The notes beneath the pieces were generated by a model, which saw only the letters and a list, made by a program, of their open reading frames with translations, was not told where the DNA came from and did no database searches. The position numbers were made by a program, and so were the translations under genes. Below, one piece after another: positions 18,207-27,907 of a DNA stretch of 64,000 nucleotides. How positions within the stretch are numbered: the first letter of the stretch is position 1; each line of letters opens with the position of its first letter. Source of the DNA: Woeseiaceae bacterium (GTDB taxonomy: Bacteria > Pseudomonadota > Gammaproteobacteria > Steroidobacterales > Woeseiaceae); contig JAJFKR010000027.1 in NCBI GenBank assembly GCA_021773095.1, positions 111,469 to 175,468 of the forward strand, read 5' to 3'.

Positions 18207-19678
18207 AGTTGTTTACGCCAGAAGTCCGCGTTCTTGATTCCGAGGGCCTCGGGATCGAAAGTGTATTTTTCCACACCGGCCTTGCGCTGTGCTTCGTAAT
18301 CCTTGAGGGCTTTGATGGCCGGCTGGCCCATGAAGTAGAGGAATAATATGCCGACGATATTGAGTCCGGCCATTACGCCTAGACCGATGTCGCCGAGTCC
18401 CCACGCAAGGTCGGCCGTTCGAACGGTTCCATAGAATACGGCAGCCAAAAGCACCAGTTTGATCACTGTCAATTCTCCGGGAAAGCGGAACGAGCGCCTG
18501 ATGTACGCGACGTTCGTCTCTGCGATGTAGTAATAAGCCAGCAGCGTTGTGAAGGCGAAGAAGAACAGCGCGATGGCAACGAATGTTCGGCCGAATCCAC
18601 CCAGCACACTTTCAAGTGCAAGTTGTGTAAATGCCGGACTGTTGGATGCAATGTTCGTCGCCAGTACGCCGCCGCTAACGCTCGCGTCAATGCCGGTGAC
18701 ATAGTACTGATCGGTGATGAGGATCATGAAAGCAGTCGCCGAGCATACGAACAACGTATCGATATACACTGAAAACGCTTGTACCAATCCCTGTTGCGCC
18801 GGATGCTCGACCTCCGCGGCCGCGGCTGCATGGGGGCCGGAGCCCTGGCCTGCTTCGTTCGAGTACACTCCGCGCTTGACGCCCCAGCCGATTGCGGCAC
18901 CCAGTCCCGCCATCGGCGCAAACGCGTCGGAAAAAATGAGAGCGATAATACCGGGCAGAGCTTCAATGTGAGCTATAACGATACCGACTGACATAATTAT
19001 GTAAGCGAGCGCCATGACGGGTACAACGATCTGAGTGAAATGCGCGATTCGTTTGACACCGCCGAATATAATAAAGCCCAGAGCGACGACCACAAAACTT
19101 GCGGTCGCAAGTTTGATGTAGCTAACGCCACCTATACCCGCGTTGCCAGTTACGTCGTCACCAAATGCCAGTTCGACGGCTGCACCGATGGCATTGGATT
19201 GTACGGTTGGGAGCAATACACCGACAGCAATAATTGTCGATATCGCGAACAGCCAGGCGTACCATTTTTGGCCGAGCGCTTTGTCGAAATAGTAGGCCGG
19301 CCCGCCACGAAATTGTCCTTCGTCCTCCTCTTTGTAAATTTGTGCAAGGGTGGATTCAACGTAAGCCGTAGAGGCGCCGAGGAATGCGACAACCCACATC
19401 CAGAAAACCGCGCCCGGACCGCCGATACCAATTGCTGCGGCAACACCAGCGATATTACCGGTGCCGACGCGCCCGGATAGCGACACAGCAAGTGCCTGAA
19501 ACGATGAAATGCCACGATCGGATTCCTTGCCGGAAAAGAGCAGGCGCCACATTTCGCCGAACATTCGGACCTGTACGAAGCGGGTTACGATCGAGAAGAA
19601 CAGCCCGGTACCGAGCAGCAAATAGATCAGCGTCGGCTCCCACATGAGAGCGCTGACTTTGTTGACGATTTCCTGCAT
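18203..19678 (-). CDS. Alanine/glycine:cation symporter family (AGCS) protein
   Basis: 491 residues, ten or eleven membrane segments. Family marks include LAVSLSGRVGTGNIAGVAAAI near residue 65, GGPAYYFDKALG, GWGVKRGVYSNEAGQGSGPHAAAAAEVEHPAQQGLVQ, and the C-terminal NIVGILFLYFMGQPAIKALKDYEAQ. It should import alanine or glycine with Na+ at the inner membrane. The start is ATG 19678; the TAG stop lies inside a REP element. No regulator is adjacent. It is divergent from the nfeD/qmcA pair. Confidence 0.93.
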   Translation of the reverse strand: MQEIVNKVSALMWEPTLIYLLLGTGLFFSIVTRFVQVRMFGEMWRLLFSGKESDRGISSFQALAVSLSGRVGTGNIAGVAAAIGIGGPGAVFWMWVVAFLGASTAYVESTLAQIYKEEDEGQFRGGPAYYFDKALGQKWYAWLFAISTIIAVGVLLPTVQSNAIGAAVELAFGDDVTGNAGIGGVSYIKLATASFVVVALGFIIFGGVKRIAHFTQIVVPVMALAYIIMSVGIVIAHIEALPGIIALIFSDAFAPMAGLGAAIGWGVKRGVYSNEAGQGSGPHAAAAAEVEHPAQQGLVQAFSVYIDTLFVCSATAFMILITDQYYVTGIDASVSGGVLATNIASNSPAFTQLALESVLGGFGRTFVAIALFFFAFTTLLAYYYIAETNVAYIRRSFRFPGELTVIKLVLLAAVFYGTVRTADLAWGLGDIGLGVMAGLNIVGILFLYFMGQPAIKALKDYEAQRKAGVEKYTFDPEALGIKNADFWRKQL

Positions 19679-19814
19679 GCCGAACCCCTTTGTTTTTGTT
19701 TATTAGCGGCGTCCGGAATGTTACCCCATATTGGGGCGACGCGAGTCGCTTTCAATCTGCCGCGAAAGACTAATTCGCGATATAGTAGCTGCTTGCAATC
19801 AACGGAGCGGTGCT

Positions 19815-20246
19815 ATGACTTGGTGGGGTTGGATGATACTTGGTGCGGTGGTACTCGGCGCAGAGCTCTTTGCAATCGATGCACAGTTCTATCTTGTGTT
19901 CCTTGGCGTGTCGGCCGCCCTTGTTGGCCTGGCGGAAATGTTGGGGCTTGGAATGCCCGAGTGGGCCCAGTGGACTGCATTTGCAATCCTTTCGTTGCTG
20001 TCGTTCTTTACTTTCCGCAAGAGTCTCTATGAAAAAATTCGAGGCGGTGCGAAAGGGTTTCGCGCCTCGATGTCAGGCGACACCATCGATATTGCTGAAG
20101 AACTATTGTCAGGAAGTGAGACTCGCACAGAGTATCGTGGTACGGACTGGACAGTAAGAAATGCAGGGGCTACGGCAATCGCCGCCGGATCGCGCGCTAA
20201 AGTTGTCAAGGTCGATGGCCTGACGTTACATGTCGAAGCAGAATAA
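19815..20246 (+). CDS. NfeD-like membrane protein
   Basis: 143 residues from ATG 19815 with GGAG upstream; the longer open frame begins in non-coding sequence. Two or three hydrophobic segments occupy residues 1-75, followed by a soluble C-terminal OB-fold domain (GRTD-like YRGTDWTVRNAGATAIAAGSRAKVVKVDG), the normal short-form NfeD layout. It is 20 bp before the SPFH gene; such NfeD/stomatin pairs are widespread and are thought to work together in membrane protein quality control. Confidence 0.9.
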   Translation: MTWWGWMILGAVVLGAELFAIDAQFYLVFLGVSAALVGLAEMLGLGMPEWAQWTAFAILSLLSFFTFRKSLYEKIRGGAKGFRASMSGDTIDIAEELLSGSETRTEYRGTDWTVRNAGATAIAAGSRAKVVKVDGLTLHVEAE

Positions 20247-20266
20247 AGAGCAAAAAGGAGTAAGTC

Positions 20267-21187
20267 ATGGAATCACTTATCGTTTCACTGGGTCTTGTAT
20301 TTGTTGCGATTGTCATTCTGCTCAAGACAGCGGTTGTCGTGCCGCAGCAGAACGGATACGTCATCGAGCGGCTGGGCAAGTACGCCAAAACTCTTAATGC
20401 CGGCTTCCATATCCTCATTCCGTTTCTTGAGCGCATCGCTTACAAACACACGCTGAAAGAGCAGGCGGTCGATATCGCCGAGCAAATCTGCATTACAAAT
20501 GACAATGTTCAAGTAGGAGTTGACGGCGTTCTGTATATGCAGGTACTGGACCCAGGGCGCGCTTCCTACGGCATTGGCAATTACATGTTTGCCATTTCAC
20601 AACTTGCGCAGACCACACTGCGTAGTGAGATCGGCAAGATCGATCTGGATCGCACCTTCGAAGAACGTGGACAGATAAATCAGAATGTTGTGGCGGAGCT
20701 GGATAAGGCGAGTGACCCCTGGGGCGTAAAGGTTCTTCGCTACGAGATCAAAAACATCAATCCTCCGCAGGATGTCCTCAGTGCAATGGAAAAACAAATG
20801 CGCGCCGAACGCGAAAAGCGCGCAGTCATCCTGAACTCCGAAGGTGAGCGTGACGCCAAAATCAACGAGGCAGAAGGTGACAAACAACGTCTGATCAAAG
20901 AGTCAGAGGCTGTGAAAATGCAGCAAATCAACGAGGCCGAAGGTGAAGCACAAGCCATTCTCGCTGTTGCATCAGCAACCGCTGAGGGTTTGAAGAAAGT
21001 CGCGAACGCCGTTATCTCCCAAGGTGGTCCCGATGCTATGCAACTGCGAATCGCAGAGCAGTACATCGGTCAGTTCGGTAATCTCGCGAAAGCGGGAAAT
21101 ACGTTTGTCGTACCGGCCAATCTTGCTGATCTGACGTCAATGATGGCTTTGGCAACGGACATCGCGAAACGCAAAACAGCTGAATAG
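20267..21187 (+). CDS. qmcA: SPFH/band 7 (stomatin-like) membrane protein
   Basis: 306 residues. An N-terminal membrane anchor (SLGLVFVAIVILLKTAVVV) is followed by a band-7/SPFH domain (VPQQNGYVIERLGKYAKTLNAGFHILIPFL) and a long Glu/Ala/Lys-rich coiled coil (ILNSEGERDAKINEAEGDKQ and similar). It forms ring or raft assemblies and in E. coli QmcA acts near FtsH. AAGGAG precedes the ATG. It follows nfeD directly. Confidence 0.93.
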   Translation: MESLIVSLGLVFVAIVILLKTAVVVPQQNGYVIERLGKYAKTLNAGFHILIPFLERIAYKHTLKEQAVDIAEQICITNDNVQVGVDGVLYMQVLDPGRASYGIGNYMFAISQLAQTTLRSEIGKIDLDRTFEERGQINQNVVAELDKASDPWGVKVLRYEIKNINPPQDVLSAMEKQMRAEREKRAVILNSEGERDAKINEAEGDKQRLIKESEAVKMQQINEAEGEAQAILAVASATAEGLKKVANAVISQGGPDAMQLRIAEQYIGQFGNLAKAGNTFVVPANLADLTSMMALATDIAKRKTAE

Positions 21188-21203
21188 TATCTTTATCAAT
21201 CGA

Positions 21204-21232
21204 TGTCGGTCAGGCCTTGCGCCTGACCGACA
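21204..21232. terminator. Strong hairpin between convergent qmcA and relA
   Basis: A perfect 12-bp stem, TGTCGGTCAGGC (21204-21215) with GCCTGACCGACA (21221-21232), and a five-base loop. It contains the relA stop codon. Neither side has a T-run, so it is more likely a 3'-end stabiliser or Rho-assisted terminator than an intrinsic one. Confidence 0.5.
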
Positions 21233-23339
21233 CTACGTTGGGTAAAGATTCAAGCCTTGTTATTGCGGTGCTCAGCGTCGGCAAGTCTCTTATCTCCAGG
21301 CTCAAAGCCATAATCACCTGCATCGAATCCCTGTCCGTGCTGCTCTTAAGATCCAGCACGTTAGCGTCCTCATCAGCCAGAATTGCAGTGATGTCCCGGA
21401 TCAATCCGTTGCGGTCAAATGCATGCAATGTGAGGTCAACGGGATACGAGCCTTTATCCGAGTCGCCCCAACTGGTTTCCAGCACCCGTTCAGGACTGCG
21501 TTGGTTCAGGCCAAGGAAATTACCGCAATCCTGCCGGTGGATGCTGACTCCACGTCCTTGCGTGATGTAGCCGACGATCGGTTCCGGCGGTACCGGGCGG
21601 CAGCAACGTGCGAAATTACACAGCAAGTCCCCGATACCCGCGACACCGACAGAGTCTGGTCCTGTCCGTTTTTGTTTGGACGAGCGGCGTGTTTTGACTC
21701 TTGGTTGTACGACCCCGCGCAGGTTTTGCAGCGCCGTCGCTATGGATGCTGATGTCAGATCGCCAGCACCAAGAGATACACACAGCCCGTCCGTGTCCTT
21801 GTGCTTTAGCTTTTTCGCAATATCGTCGGTCGGAACATCTTTTTCGGAAAGCCTCGCCAGTTCCCGATCAAGAATTTCTCGACCTTGTCGTAAATGCTGA
21901 TCGCGATCCTGCAGACGAAACCAGTTACGAACTTTCGCTCGAGCCCGAGCGCCCGCGAGATAACCGAGTTTCGGGCTTAGCCAGTCTCGACTCGGTTGTG
22001 GCTGGCTTCCGGTAATGATTTCGATCTGGTCGCCGTTTTCGACGTGGTGCGTCAACGGAACGATTCGGCCGTTTATCTTCGCGCCACGGCAACGGTGTCC
22101 AACTTGTGTGTGCACGTGATAGGCGAAATCCAGCGGTGTCGCATTGGCGGGTAATTCAACGACGTCACCCTTGGGGCTAACAGCATAAATTCGGTCCTCA
22201 AAGAAATCGTCACGAATTTGGTCGAGGAGATCTGCGCCGTCGTCGGCCGGTTCGAGTAACTGTCGCAGAAAGCGAATTTTCTGATCAAACGCAGCGGGTC
22301 TGGCGCCACCTTCTTTGTAACGCCAGTGTGCTGCCACACCGAGTTCGGCGTGATTGTGCATGTCACGCGAGCGTATCTGGACTTCAAAGGTCTTACCCTC
22401 CGGTCCGACGACAGCCGTGTGCAGGGATTGATAGTCGTTTTCCTTGGGATTAGCGATATAGTCATCAAATTCGCCGGGTATGTACGACCATAAATTGTGG
22501 ACGATACCCAATGCCGCATAACATTCATTGACGTCATCGACGAGGATTCTTACCGCACGAATGTCGTACAACGAATCCAGACCGCGGTCTTTGCGCTGCA
22601 TTTTCCGAAAGATGCTGTATATATGTTTAGGGCGCCCGGAGATTTCCGCGTTGATACCGTTCGATTGCAACTCGCCCTGAAGTTGGATCTTGACCGCGTC
22701 AATGAAAGCTTCCCGCTCCACTCGTTTTTCATTGAGCGCTTTGGCGATTTCGCGGTAGGTATCAGGATCAACGTAGCGAAATGACAGGTCCTCAAGTTCC
22801 CACTTCAGTTGCCAGACGCCCAATCGGCTGGCGAGTGCAGCGTAGATTTCGCGCGTCTCTATCGCCAGTGACTGTTGAACATCACGCTGTGCTTTCCTGG
22901 CTTCGCGCAATCGATACAATTGCTCCGCGATGCGAACAAGTACCAGGCGAACATCAGAAACTACCGCGAGTAACATCTTGCGCAGGGCATCGGACTGTCG
23001 CGCGGCCAGCGCCGCACCGGGTTGCCAGTTACTGGGAAGAGAGAACTGGTCGAGCTGATGAAGTCCTAGAATGAATCTGGAAATATCCTTTAATTCTTTG
23101 TTTTGTAAGTCTTTTGAGTTAAGAATATTTTCACGATACAACGGGTATGCATAGACCGCTGCGACGATTCCGGCAGGCAGTCCCAGCGGCCTGATGATCG
23201 CTGCCACCTGTTCACCCTCATCGATTGCCTGTTGCAGGCCATCCTTGCTCGGCAGTGCGGCAAGATATCGGCGCAGATCAACGACGATATCGTCCGTATC
23301 GCCGTCGCTGTGCTGTTTTTGAGTTTCGATAGCCGACAT
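21210..23339 (-). CDS. relA: GTP pyrophosphokinase, RelA type
   Basis: 709 residues. The N-terminal HD-like domain lacks the catalytic HD and ED residues of SpoT/Rel, so no hydrolase activity is expected. The synthetase domain has GRPKHIYSIFRKMQRK, YDIRAVRILVDD and EFDD (290-293), the acidic ExDD version typical of RelA rather than the RFKD of bifunctional enzymes. TGS (YAVSPKGDVVELPANATPLDFAYHVHTQVGHRC), zinc-finger-like (CNFARCCRPVPPEPIVGY) and ACT domains follow. It makes (p)ppGpp from GTP/GDP and ATP on ribosomes carrying uncharged tRNA. A SpoT homologue should exist elsewhere in the genome. Confidence 0.95.
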   Translation of the reverse strand: MSAIETQKQHSDGDTDDIVVDLRRYLAALPSKDGLQQAIDEGEQVAAIIRPLGLPAGIVAAVYAYPLYRENILNSKDLQNKELKDISRFILGLHQLDQFSLPSNWQPGAALAARQSDALRKMLLAVVSDVRLVLVRIAEQLYRLREARKAQRDVQQSLAIETREIYAALASRLGVWQLKWELEDLSFRYVDPDTYREIAKALNEKRVEREAFIDAVKIQLQGELQSNGINAEISGRPKHIYSIFRKMQRKDRGLDSLYDIRAVRILVDDVNECYAALGIVHNLWSYIPGEFDDYIANPKENDYQSLHTAVVGPEGKTFEVQIRSRDMHNHAELGVAAHWRYKEGGARPAAFDQKIRFLRQLLEPADDGADLLDQIRDDFFEDRIYAVSPKGDVVELPANATPLDFAYHVHTQVGHRCRGAKINGRIVPLTHHVENGDQIEIITGSQPQPSRDWLSPKLGYLAGARARAKVRNWFRLQDRDQHLRQGREILDRELARLSEKDVPTDDIAKKLKHKDTDGLCVSLGAGDLTSASIATALQNLRGVVQPRVKTRRSSKQKRTGPDSVGVAGIGDLLCNFARCCRPVPPEPIVGYITQGRGVSIHRQDCGNFLGLNQRSPERVLETSWGDSDKGSYPVDLTLHAFDRNGLIRDITAILADEDANVLDLKSSTDRDSMQVIMALSLEIRDLPTLSTAITRLESLPNVVSVRRKA

Positions 23340-23451
23340 TTGCCAAACTTCAGTTAAGTGCCTGTTTGCTCAATACCCGTTATCATACGCGCAGTTTCGA
23401 GCAGCGAAGTCTGGTCGGATTTCTACCTGGGTCTGATAAAATCGGGGCGAC

Positions 23452-24195
23452 ATGGCAGGACACAGCAAATGGGCGAATATCCAGCACCGCAAGGGTGCGC
23501 AGGATAAGAAGCGCGGCAAACTCTTTACCAAGTTGATTCGGGAGATCACGATCGCGGCCAAAATGGGCGGTAGCGACCTTGATGCAAATCCAAGGCTGCG
23601 GCTGGCCGTCGATAAGGCGAAAGGGCAAAGCATGCCCAAAGACAACATCGAAAGGGCGATCAAACGCGGTGCCGGCGAGACCGACGGCGCGGAATATTTT
23701 GAAATTCGATACGAAGGCTATGGGCCGGGTGGCACCGCCGTTATGGTCGACTGTCTGACGGATAATAAAAATCGCACGGTTGCTGATGTTCGTCATGCGT
23801 TTACCAAGTTTGGCGGCAACCTGGGTGCCGATGGTTCAGTCAATTATTTGTTTAACCAGGTCGGACAGCTCATGTTTCCTACGGATAGTGACGAAGACGT
23901 TGTGATGGAAGCCGCTATTGATGCTGGTGCCGAAGATGTCGTCGCGGATGATGACGGTTCTATCGAGGTTTTGACATCACCTGGCGATTTTGAACAGGTT
24001 CGGGATGCGATGATCGCCTCCGGCATGGAAGCCGACACTTCTCAGGTCACGATGCGCGCTTCAACCAGCGCGGAACTGGGAGTCAAGGAAGCAACCTCAA
24101 TGATCAAGATGCTGGAAACGCTTGAAGACCTGGACGACGTTCAGGAGGTCTACAGCAACGCTGATATCAGCGAAGACGTACTTGCGCAAATCTGA
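23452..24195 (+). CDS. yebC: YebC/PmpR family protein
   Basis: 247 residues, full length. The N-terminus [25 protein letters not shown] is the family hallmark. YebC proteins were long listed as transcription regulators; recent work links them to translation of polyproline stretches. The gene precedes ruvC by seven bases, a conserved arrangement. A possible extended -10 (TGATAAAAT, 23434-23442) lies only ten bases before the ATG. Confidence 0.96.
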   Translation: MAGHSKWANIQHRKGAQDKKRGKLFTKLIREITIAAKMGGSDLDANPRLRLAVDKAKGQSMPKDNIERAIKRGAGETDGAEYFEIRYEGYGPGGTAVMVDCLTDNKNRTVADVRHAFTKFGGNLGADGSVNYLFNQVGQLMFPTDSDEDVVMEAAIDAGAEDVVADDDGSIEVLTSPGDFEQVRDAMIASGMEADTSQVTMRASTSAELGVKEATSMIKMLETLEDLDDVQEVYSNADISEDVLAQI

Positions 24196-24202
24196 GACTG
24201 AT

Positions 24203-24724
24203 TTGACTACCAGAAAACGCATACTTGGAATTGACCCGGGTTCCCGCCTGACCGGCTTTGGCGTCGTCGATTTCGACGATGACAAAGCGCTGTATATTGC
24301 GAGCGGAACGGTAAAAAGTATCGAGGGGGCGTTTGCGGAGCGCTTGCGACTAATATTCGACTCGATCGGCGGTATTGTCGATGAATATCGGCCGGATATC
24401 GTCGCGATCGAAAGCGTCTTCATGCACAAGAACGCCGGCAGCGCCCTGAAACTGGGTCACGCTCGGTCTGCGGCGATTTGCGCGACGTTTGCGCTGGGAA
24501 TCGAAATCCACGAATACGCCCCGCGAGAGATCAAGCAGGCGGTTGTCGGTACGGGTGCCGCGACCAAAGAGCAGGTGCAGCACATGGTGGTATCAATACT
24601 CGCTCTTGACGGCGTGCCAGCCGAAGACGCCGCGGATGCACTGGCTGCGGCTCTTTGTCACGGCCATCGGCGACGTATTCAGGCCCAGCTGGGTACTGGC
24701 AACGCCATAGCAGGTGCCCGATGA
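24203..24724 (+). CDS. ruvC: Holliday-junction endonuclease RuvC
   Basis: 173 residues if started at TTG 24203, exactly the E. coli length; the frame opens earlier but overlaps yebC. Acidic metal ligands are visible: Asp11 in LGIDPGS, Glu in IVAIESVF, and the C-terminal Asp pair in PAEDAADALAAALCH. It cuts four-way junctions delivered by RuvAB. The stop overlaps the ruvA ATG (ATGA). Confidence 0.95.
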   Translation: MTTRKRILGIDPGSRLTGFGVVDFDDDKALYIASGTVKSIEGAFAERLRLIFDSIGGIVDEYRPDIVAIESVFMHKNAGSALKLGHARSAAICATFALGIEIHEYAPREIKQAVVGTGAATKEQVQHMVVSILALDGVPAEDAADALAAALCHGHRRRIQAQLGTGNAIAGAR

Positions 24725-25308
24725 TTGGATCGCTGCGCGGCCGGTTGTCATCGAAACAGGCACCGCAAATCGTTGTGGAGTGCAGCGGTGTCGGCTACCA
24801 AGTAGAGACCCCGATGTCGACGTTTCTGGAATTGCCCGAACTCGGATCCGATCTGTTTCTCTACACCCATCTTCTGGTTCGTGAAGATGCACAGATTCTC
24901 TACGGTTTCAAAACTGAAGACGAAAGACTGATGTTCCGGACCTTGCTGAAAGTCAATCGGGTCGGCGCCAAGCTGGCGCTTGGCATATTGTCGGCGATGT
25001 CGACCAACGATTTTCGCCGCTGCGTCGAACTTGAGGACACGACAGCGATGTCAAAGATTCCTGGTGTTGGCAAAAAAACCGCGGAACGGCTGATCATCGA
25101 AATGCGTGATCGAATCGATGCGGCGACTCCTGCTGGCGGAAAGGTGCGGCTAACCGTAGTCGCCAGCCCACGAAATGAAGCCGTTGATGCACTGGTCGCG
25201 CTGGGCTACAAGCCCAAAGAGGTTCAAAAGCTCATCGCAGCACTGGATATTGAAGACAAATCGGCCGAGGACATCATTCGTCTGGCCTTGAAGCAGGCGG
25301 CGCGATAA
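24721..25308 (+). CDS. ruvA: Holliday-junction branch-migration protein RuvA
   Basis: 195 residues. The N-terminal OB fold begins MIGSLRGRLSSK and contains YTHLLVREDAQ; helix-hairpin-helix regions include VNRVGAKLALGILS and IPGVGKKTAERLIIEMRDR. The C-terminal domain III (DALVALGYKPKEVQKLIAAL) binds RuvB. It overlaps ruvC by four bases and abuts ruvB with no gap. Confidence 0.96.
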   Translation: MIGSLRGRLSSKQAPQIVVECSGVGYQVETPMSTFLELPELGSDLFLYTHLLVREDAQILYGFKTEDERLMFRTLLKVNRVGAKLALGILSAMSTNDFRRCVELEDTTAMSKIPGVGKKTAERLIIEMRDRIDAATPAGGKVRLTVVASPRNEAVDALVALGYKPKEVQKLIAALDIEDKSAEDIIRLALKQAAR

Positions 25309-26361
25309 ATGAGCAATGTTGAACACGATTGCCTGACAACGGCCGAGTCAGTTAGCGACGACAAAGCATTTGATAGGGCAATTCGCCCCAAAACGCTCGC
25401 GGATTATCACGGTCAGCCCAGCGTCAACGAGCAGATGAGTGTCTTCATTGAGGCAGCGCGCAAACGTGAAGAGGCGTTGGACCACGTTCTGATATTTGGC
25501 CCACCCGGCCTGGGCAAGACCACACTGGCGCATATTGTCGCGAACGAGATGGGTGTCGGCCTGCGACAGACATCCGGTCCGGTACTCGAGCGGCCCGGTG
25601 ATCTGGCTGCGATATTGACCAATCTTGAGCCGAACGACGTACTGTTTGTCGATGAAATCCATCGGCTCGGCCCGGTCGTTGAAGAAGTGTTGTACCCGGC
25701 GCTGGAGGATTTTCAGCTCGATATCATGATCGGCGAAGGGCCGGCCGCGCGTTCGATCAAACTCGACTTGCCACCGTTCACATTAGTCGGTGCAACAACA
25801 CGGGCCGGTCTGTTGACATCGCCACTGCGAGATCGCTTTGGAATTGTGCAGCGGCTCGAATTCTATTCAGCGGGCGATCTCGAAGGCATTACGCGACGTT
25901 CTGCGGGGATACTGAATCTACCGATAGAAGACGACGGCGCGAAGGCAATCGCAACTCGATCGAGGGGAACACCGCGAATCGCCAACCGCTTGCTGCGACG
26001 AGTGCGGGATTTTGCGGAAGTCAAAGGCGATGGTGTCGTAAGCGGCAAGGTCGCAGAGCAAGCGATGGATGTCTTGCGGGTTGACCCGCACGGTTTCGAT
26101 GCGCTGGATCGTCGCTTGCTGCTGACAATTATTGAAAAATTCGACGGCGGTCCTGTTGGCATCGAAAGTCTCGCTGCCGCCATCGGCGAAGAACGCGGAA
26201 CCATTGAGGACGTATTGGAGCCTTATCTGATACAGCAGGGCTTCATGATGCGCACGGCACGTGGTCGGGTCGCGACCAAAAACGCCTATTTGCATTTTGG
26301 CCTGCGGCCGCCAACCACGACCGCAACTCAGGAATTGCCTTTTGACAACGACGATTCATGA
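25309..26361 (+). CDS. ruvB: Holliday-junction helicase RuvB
   Basis: 350 residues, an AAA+ motor. Walker A GPPGLGKT is at 64-71, Walker [11 protein letters not shown] at 111-120, sensor 1 in [12 protein letters not shown], and the C-terminal winged helix includes [16 protein letters not shown]. It drives branch migration with RuvA. The ATG follows the ruvA stop directly; the stop overlaps the ybgC ATG. Confidence 0.97.
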   Translation: MSNVEHDCLTTAESVSDDKAFDRAIRPKTLADYHGQPSVNEQMSVFIEAARKREEALDHVLIFGPPGLGKTTLAHIVANEMGVGLRQTSGPVLERPGDLAAILTNLEPNDVLFVDEIHRLGPVVEEVLYPALEDFQLDIMIGEGPAARSIKLDLPPFTLVGATTRAGLLTSPLRDRFGIVQRLEFYSAGDLEGITRRSAGILNLPIEDDGAKAIATRSRGTPRIANRLLRRVRDFAEVKGDGVVSGKVAEQAMDVLRVDPHGFDALDRRLLLTIIEKFDGGPVGIESLAAAIGEERGTIEDVLEPYLIQQGFMMRTARGRVATKNAYLHFGLRPPTTTATQELPFDNDDS

Positions 26362-26771
26362 CGACTAAACCCTTTGAGTTGCCGGTACGCGTTTATTATG
26401 AAGACACGGATGCGCAGGGTGTCGTGTACTACGCGAATTACTTTTGCTTTATGGAACGAGCGCGAACTGAGTGGCTGGAGGCAATGGGTGTCGATCACAT
26501 CACAATGATGCGTGAGAATAATCGCATTCTCGTTGTGACCGAGGCACACGCGAAGTTTCTCGTTCCGGCACGGCTGGGCGACAGCCTGGTTGTTACGGCG
26601 AGCCTCCTGCATCTTGGCCGAGCGACGTTTGAAATCGAACAGAATATTTATCGTGGCGGCACAGATGGCGATTTGTTGATACAGGGCGGCGTGACCGCTG
26701 CTTACCTGAACGCTGACACGATGAAACCGAAACGAATACCGAGTACGTTTTTTGAGGAAGATCCATCATGA
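26358..26771 (+). CDS. ybgC: Tol-Pal system acyl-CoA thioesterase
   Basis: 137 residues, a single hot-dog fold. The catalytic Asp18 is in [17 protein letters not shown], followed by [10 protein letters not shown], the 4-hydroxybenzoyl-CoA-thioesterase signature. It hydrolyses acyl-CoA and in other bacteria associates with phospholipid synthesis enzymes. It is the first gene of the Tol-Pal block and overlaps ruvB and tolQ by four bases each. Confidence 0.95.
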   Translation: MTTKPFELPVRVYYEDTDAQGVVYYANYFCFMERARTEWLEAMGVDHITMMRENNRILVVTEAHAKFLVPARLGDSLVVTASLLHLGRATFEIEQNIYRGGTDGDLLIQGGVTAAYLNADTMKPKRIPSTFFEEDPS

Positions 26772-27454
26772 CCGCAGACCTGTCCGTCGTAAGCCTGCTT
26801 TGGGATGCCAGCCTGCCTGTGCAGATCGTAATGCTGCTGCTGCTGGGCGCGTCGCTTGTATCCTGGAGCATTATTTTCACCAAACGACGCTTGATCAGGC
26901 GTACGAAAGACGCATCCGACGAATTTGAGGCTGCGTTCTGGTCGGGCGGCGATCTGAATACGCTTTACCGCAGCGCAACGCGCGCCAAAGGCGGCAGCAT
27001 TGGCATGGCGGGTATTTTCGAAGCCGGTTTCCGAGAGTTCAACCGGGCGTTACAAGCGGGCGGCAACAGCACTGATAAAGTGGTTGAGGAATGTCGACGT
27101 GCGATGCGGGTTGCCCAAATGCGCGAGGTCGATCGACTCGAGCAAAGCCTGGCCACACTGGCAACGATCGGATCAACCAGCCCTTATGTCGGCCTGTTCG
27201 GAACCGTTTGGGGGATCATGACCGCGTTCATGCAAATTGGTGCTCAGCAAACAGCTACGCTGGCAGTGGTTGCGCCGCCGATCGCCGAAGCATTGATCGC
27301 TACCGCAATGGGTCTGTTCGCGGCTATCCCTGCCGTTATTGCTTATAACCGCTATGCCGACAAGACCGTGCGCCTCGAATACCGTTACGACGGTTTCACG
27401 GAAGAATTCTCGAGTATTTTAGAGCGACACGCGCGCGCAAAGCAGGGGGGCTGA
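26768..27454 (+). CDS. tolQ: Tol-Pal motor subunit TolQ
   Basis: 228 residues with three membrane segments (about 15-38, 138-160, 172-195) in the MotA/TolQ/ExbB pattern. LATIGSTSPYVGLFGTVWGIMTAF and APPIAEALIATAMGLFAAIPAV are the conserved channel-forming blocks. With TolR it uses the proton gradient to energise TolA during outer-membrane constriction at division. Confidence 0.97.
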   Translation: MTADLSVVSLLWDASLPVQIVMLLLLGASLVSWSIIFTKRRLIRRTKDASDEFEAAFWSGGDLNTLYRSATRAKGGSIGMAGIFEAGFREFNRALQAGGNSTDKVVEECRRAMRVAQMREVDRLEQSLATLATIGSTSPYVGLFGTVWGIMTAFMQIGAQQTATLAVVAPPIAEALIATAMGLFAAIPAVIAYNRYADKTVRLEYRYDGFTEEFSSILERHARAKQGG

Positions 27455-27455
27455 A

Positions 27456-27899
27456 ATGGCCACTCCGCTGCAAAAACGTAAGTTGATGGGTGAGATCAAC
27501 GTTGTCCCATACATCGATGTCATGCTCGTGCTGCTGGTGATTTTCATGGTGACTGCGCCGCTGCTAACGCAGGGGATCGAGGTCGAATTACCAAAGGCGA
27601 ATGCCTCCCCAATCGAGTCCGTACCGGATCATGAGCCGTTGGTCCTCAGTGTTGATGCCGCAGGCAATTTCTATATCAATGCCGGTGACGACGAGGACCA
27701 GCCGTCGTCCGGACAGAAGATCGCTACGATTGTCGGCGTAATACTGGGCGAGAAACCTGAAACACCGGTTTTCGTCAAAGCGGATCGTGCGGTTGAATAC
27801 GGCCACGTGGTCGGTGCGATGGTGGTTCTGCAGCAAGCGGGAGCCCGGAACATTGGCTTCGTTACCGACCCGCTGGATACCTATCCGATTCCGGAGTAG
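27456..27899 (+). CDS. tolR: Tol-Pal motor subunit TolR
   Basis: 147 residues, one membrane segment (about 18-38). The essential Asp is in NVVPYIDVMLVLLVIFMV, followed by TQGIEVELPKA. The periplasmic domain binds peptidoglycan. One base separates it from tolQ. Confidence 0.96.
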   Translation: MATPLQKRKLMGEINVVPYIDVMLVLLVIFMVTAPLLTQGIEVELPKANASPIESVPDHEPLVLSVDAAGNFYINAGDDEDQPSSGQKIATIVGVILGEKPETPVFVKADRAVEYGHVVGAMVVLQQAGARNIGFVTDPLDTYPIPE

Positions 27900-27907
27900 C
27901 GCTACGA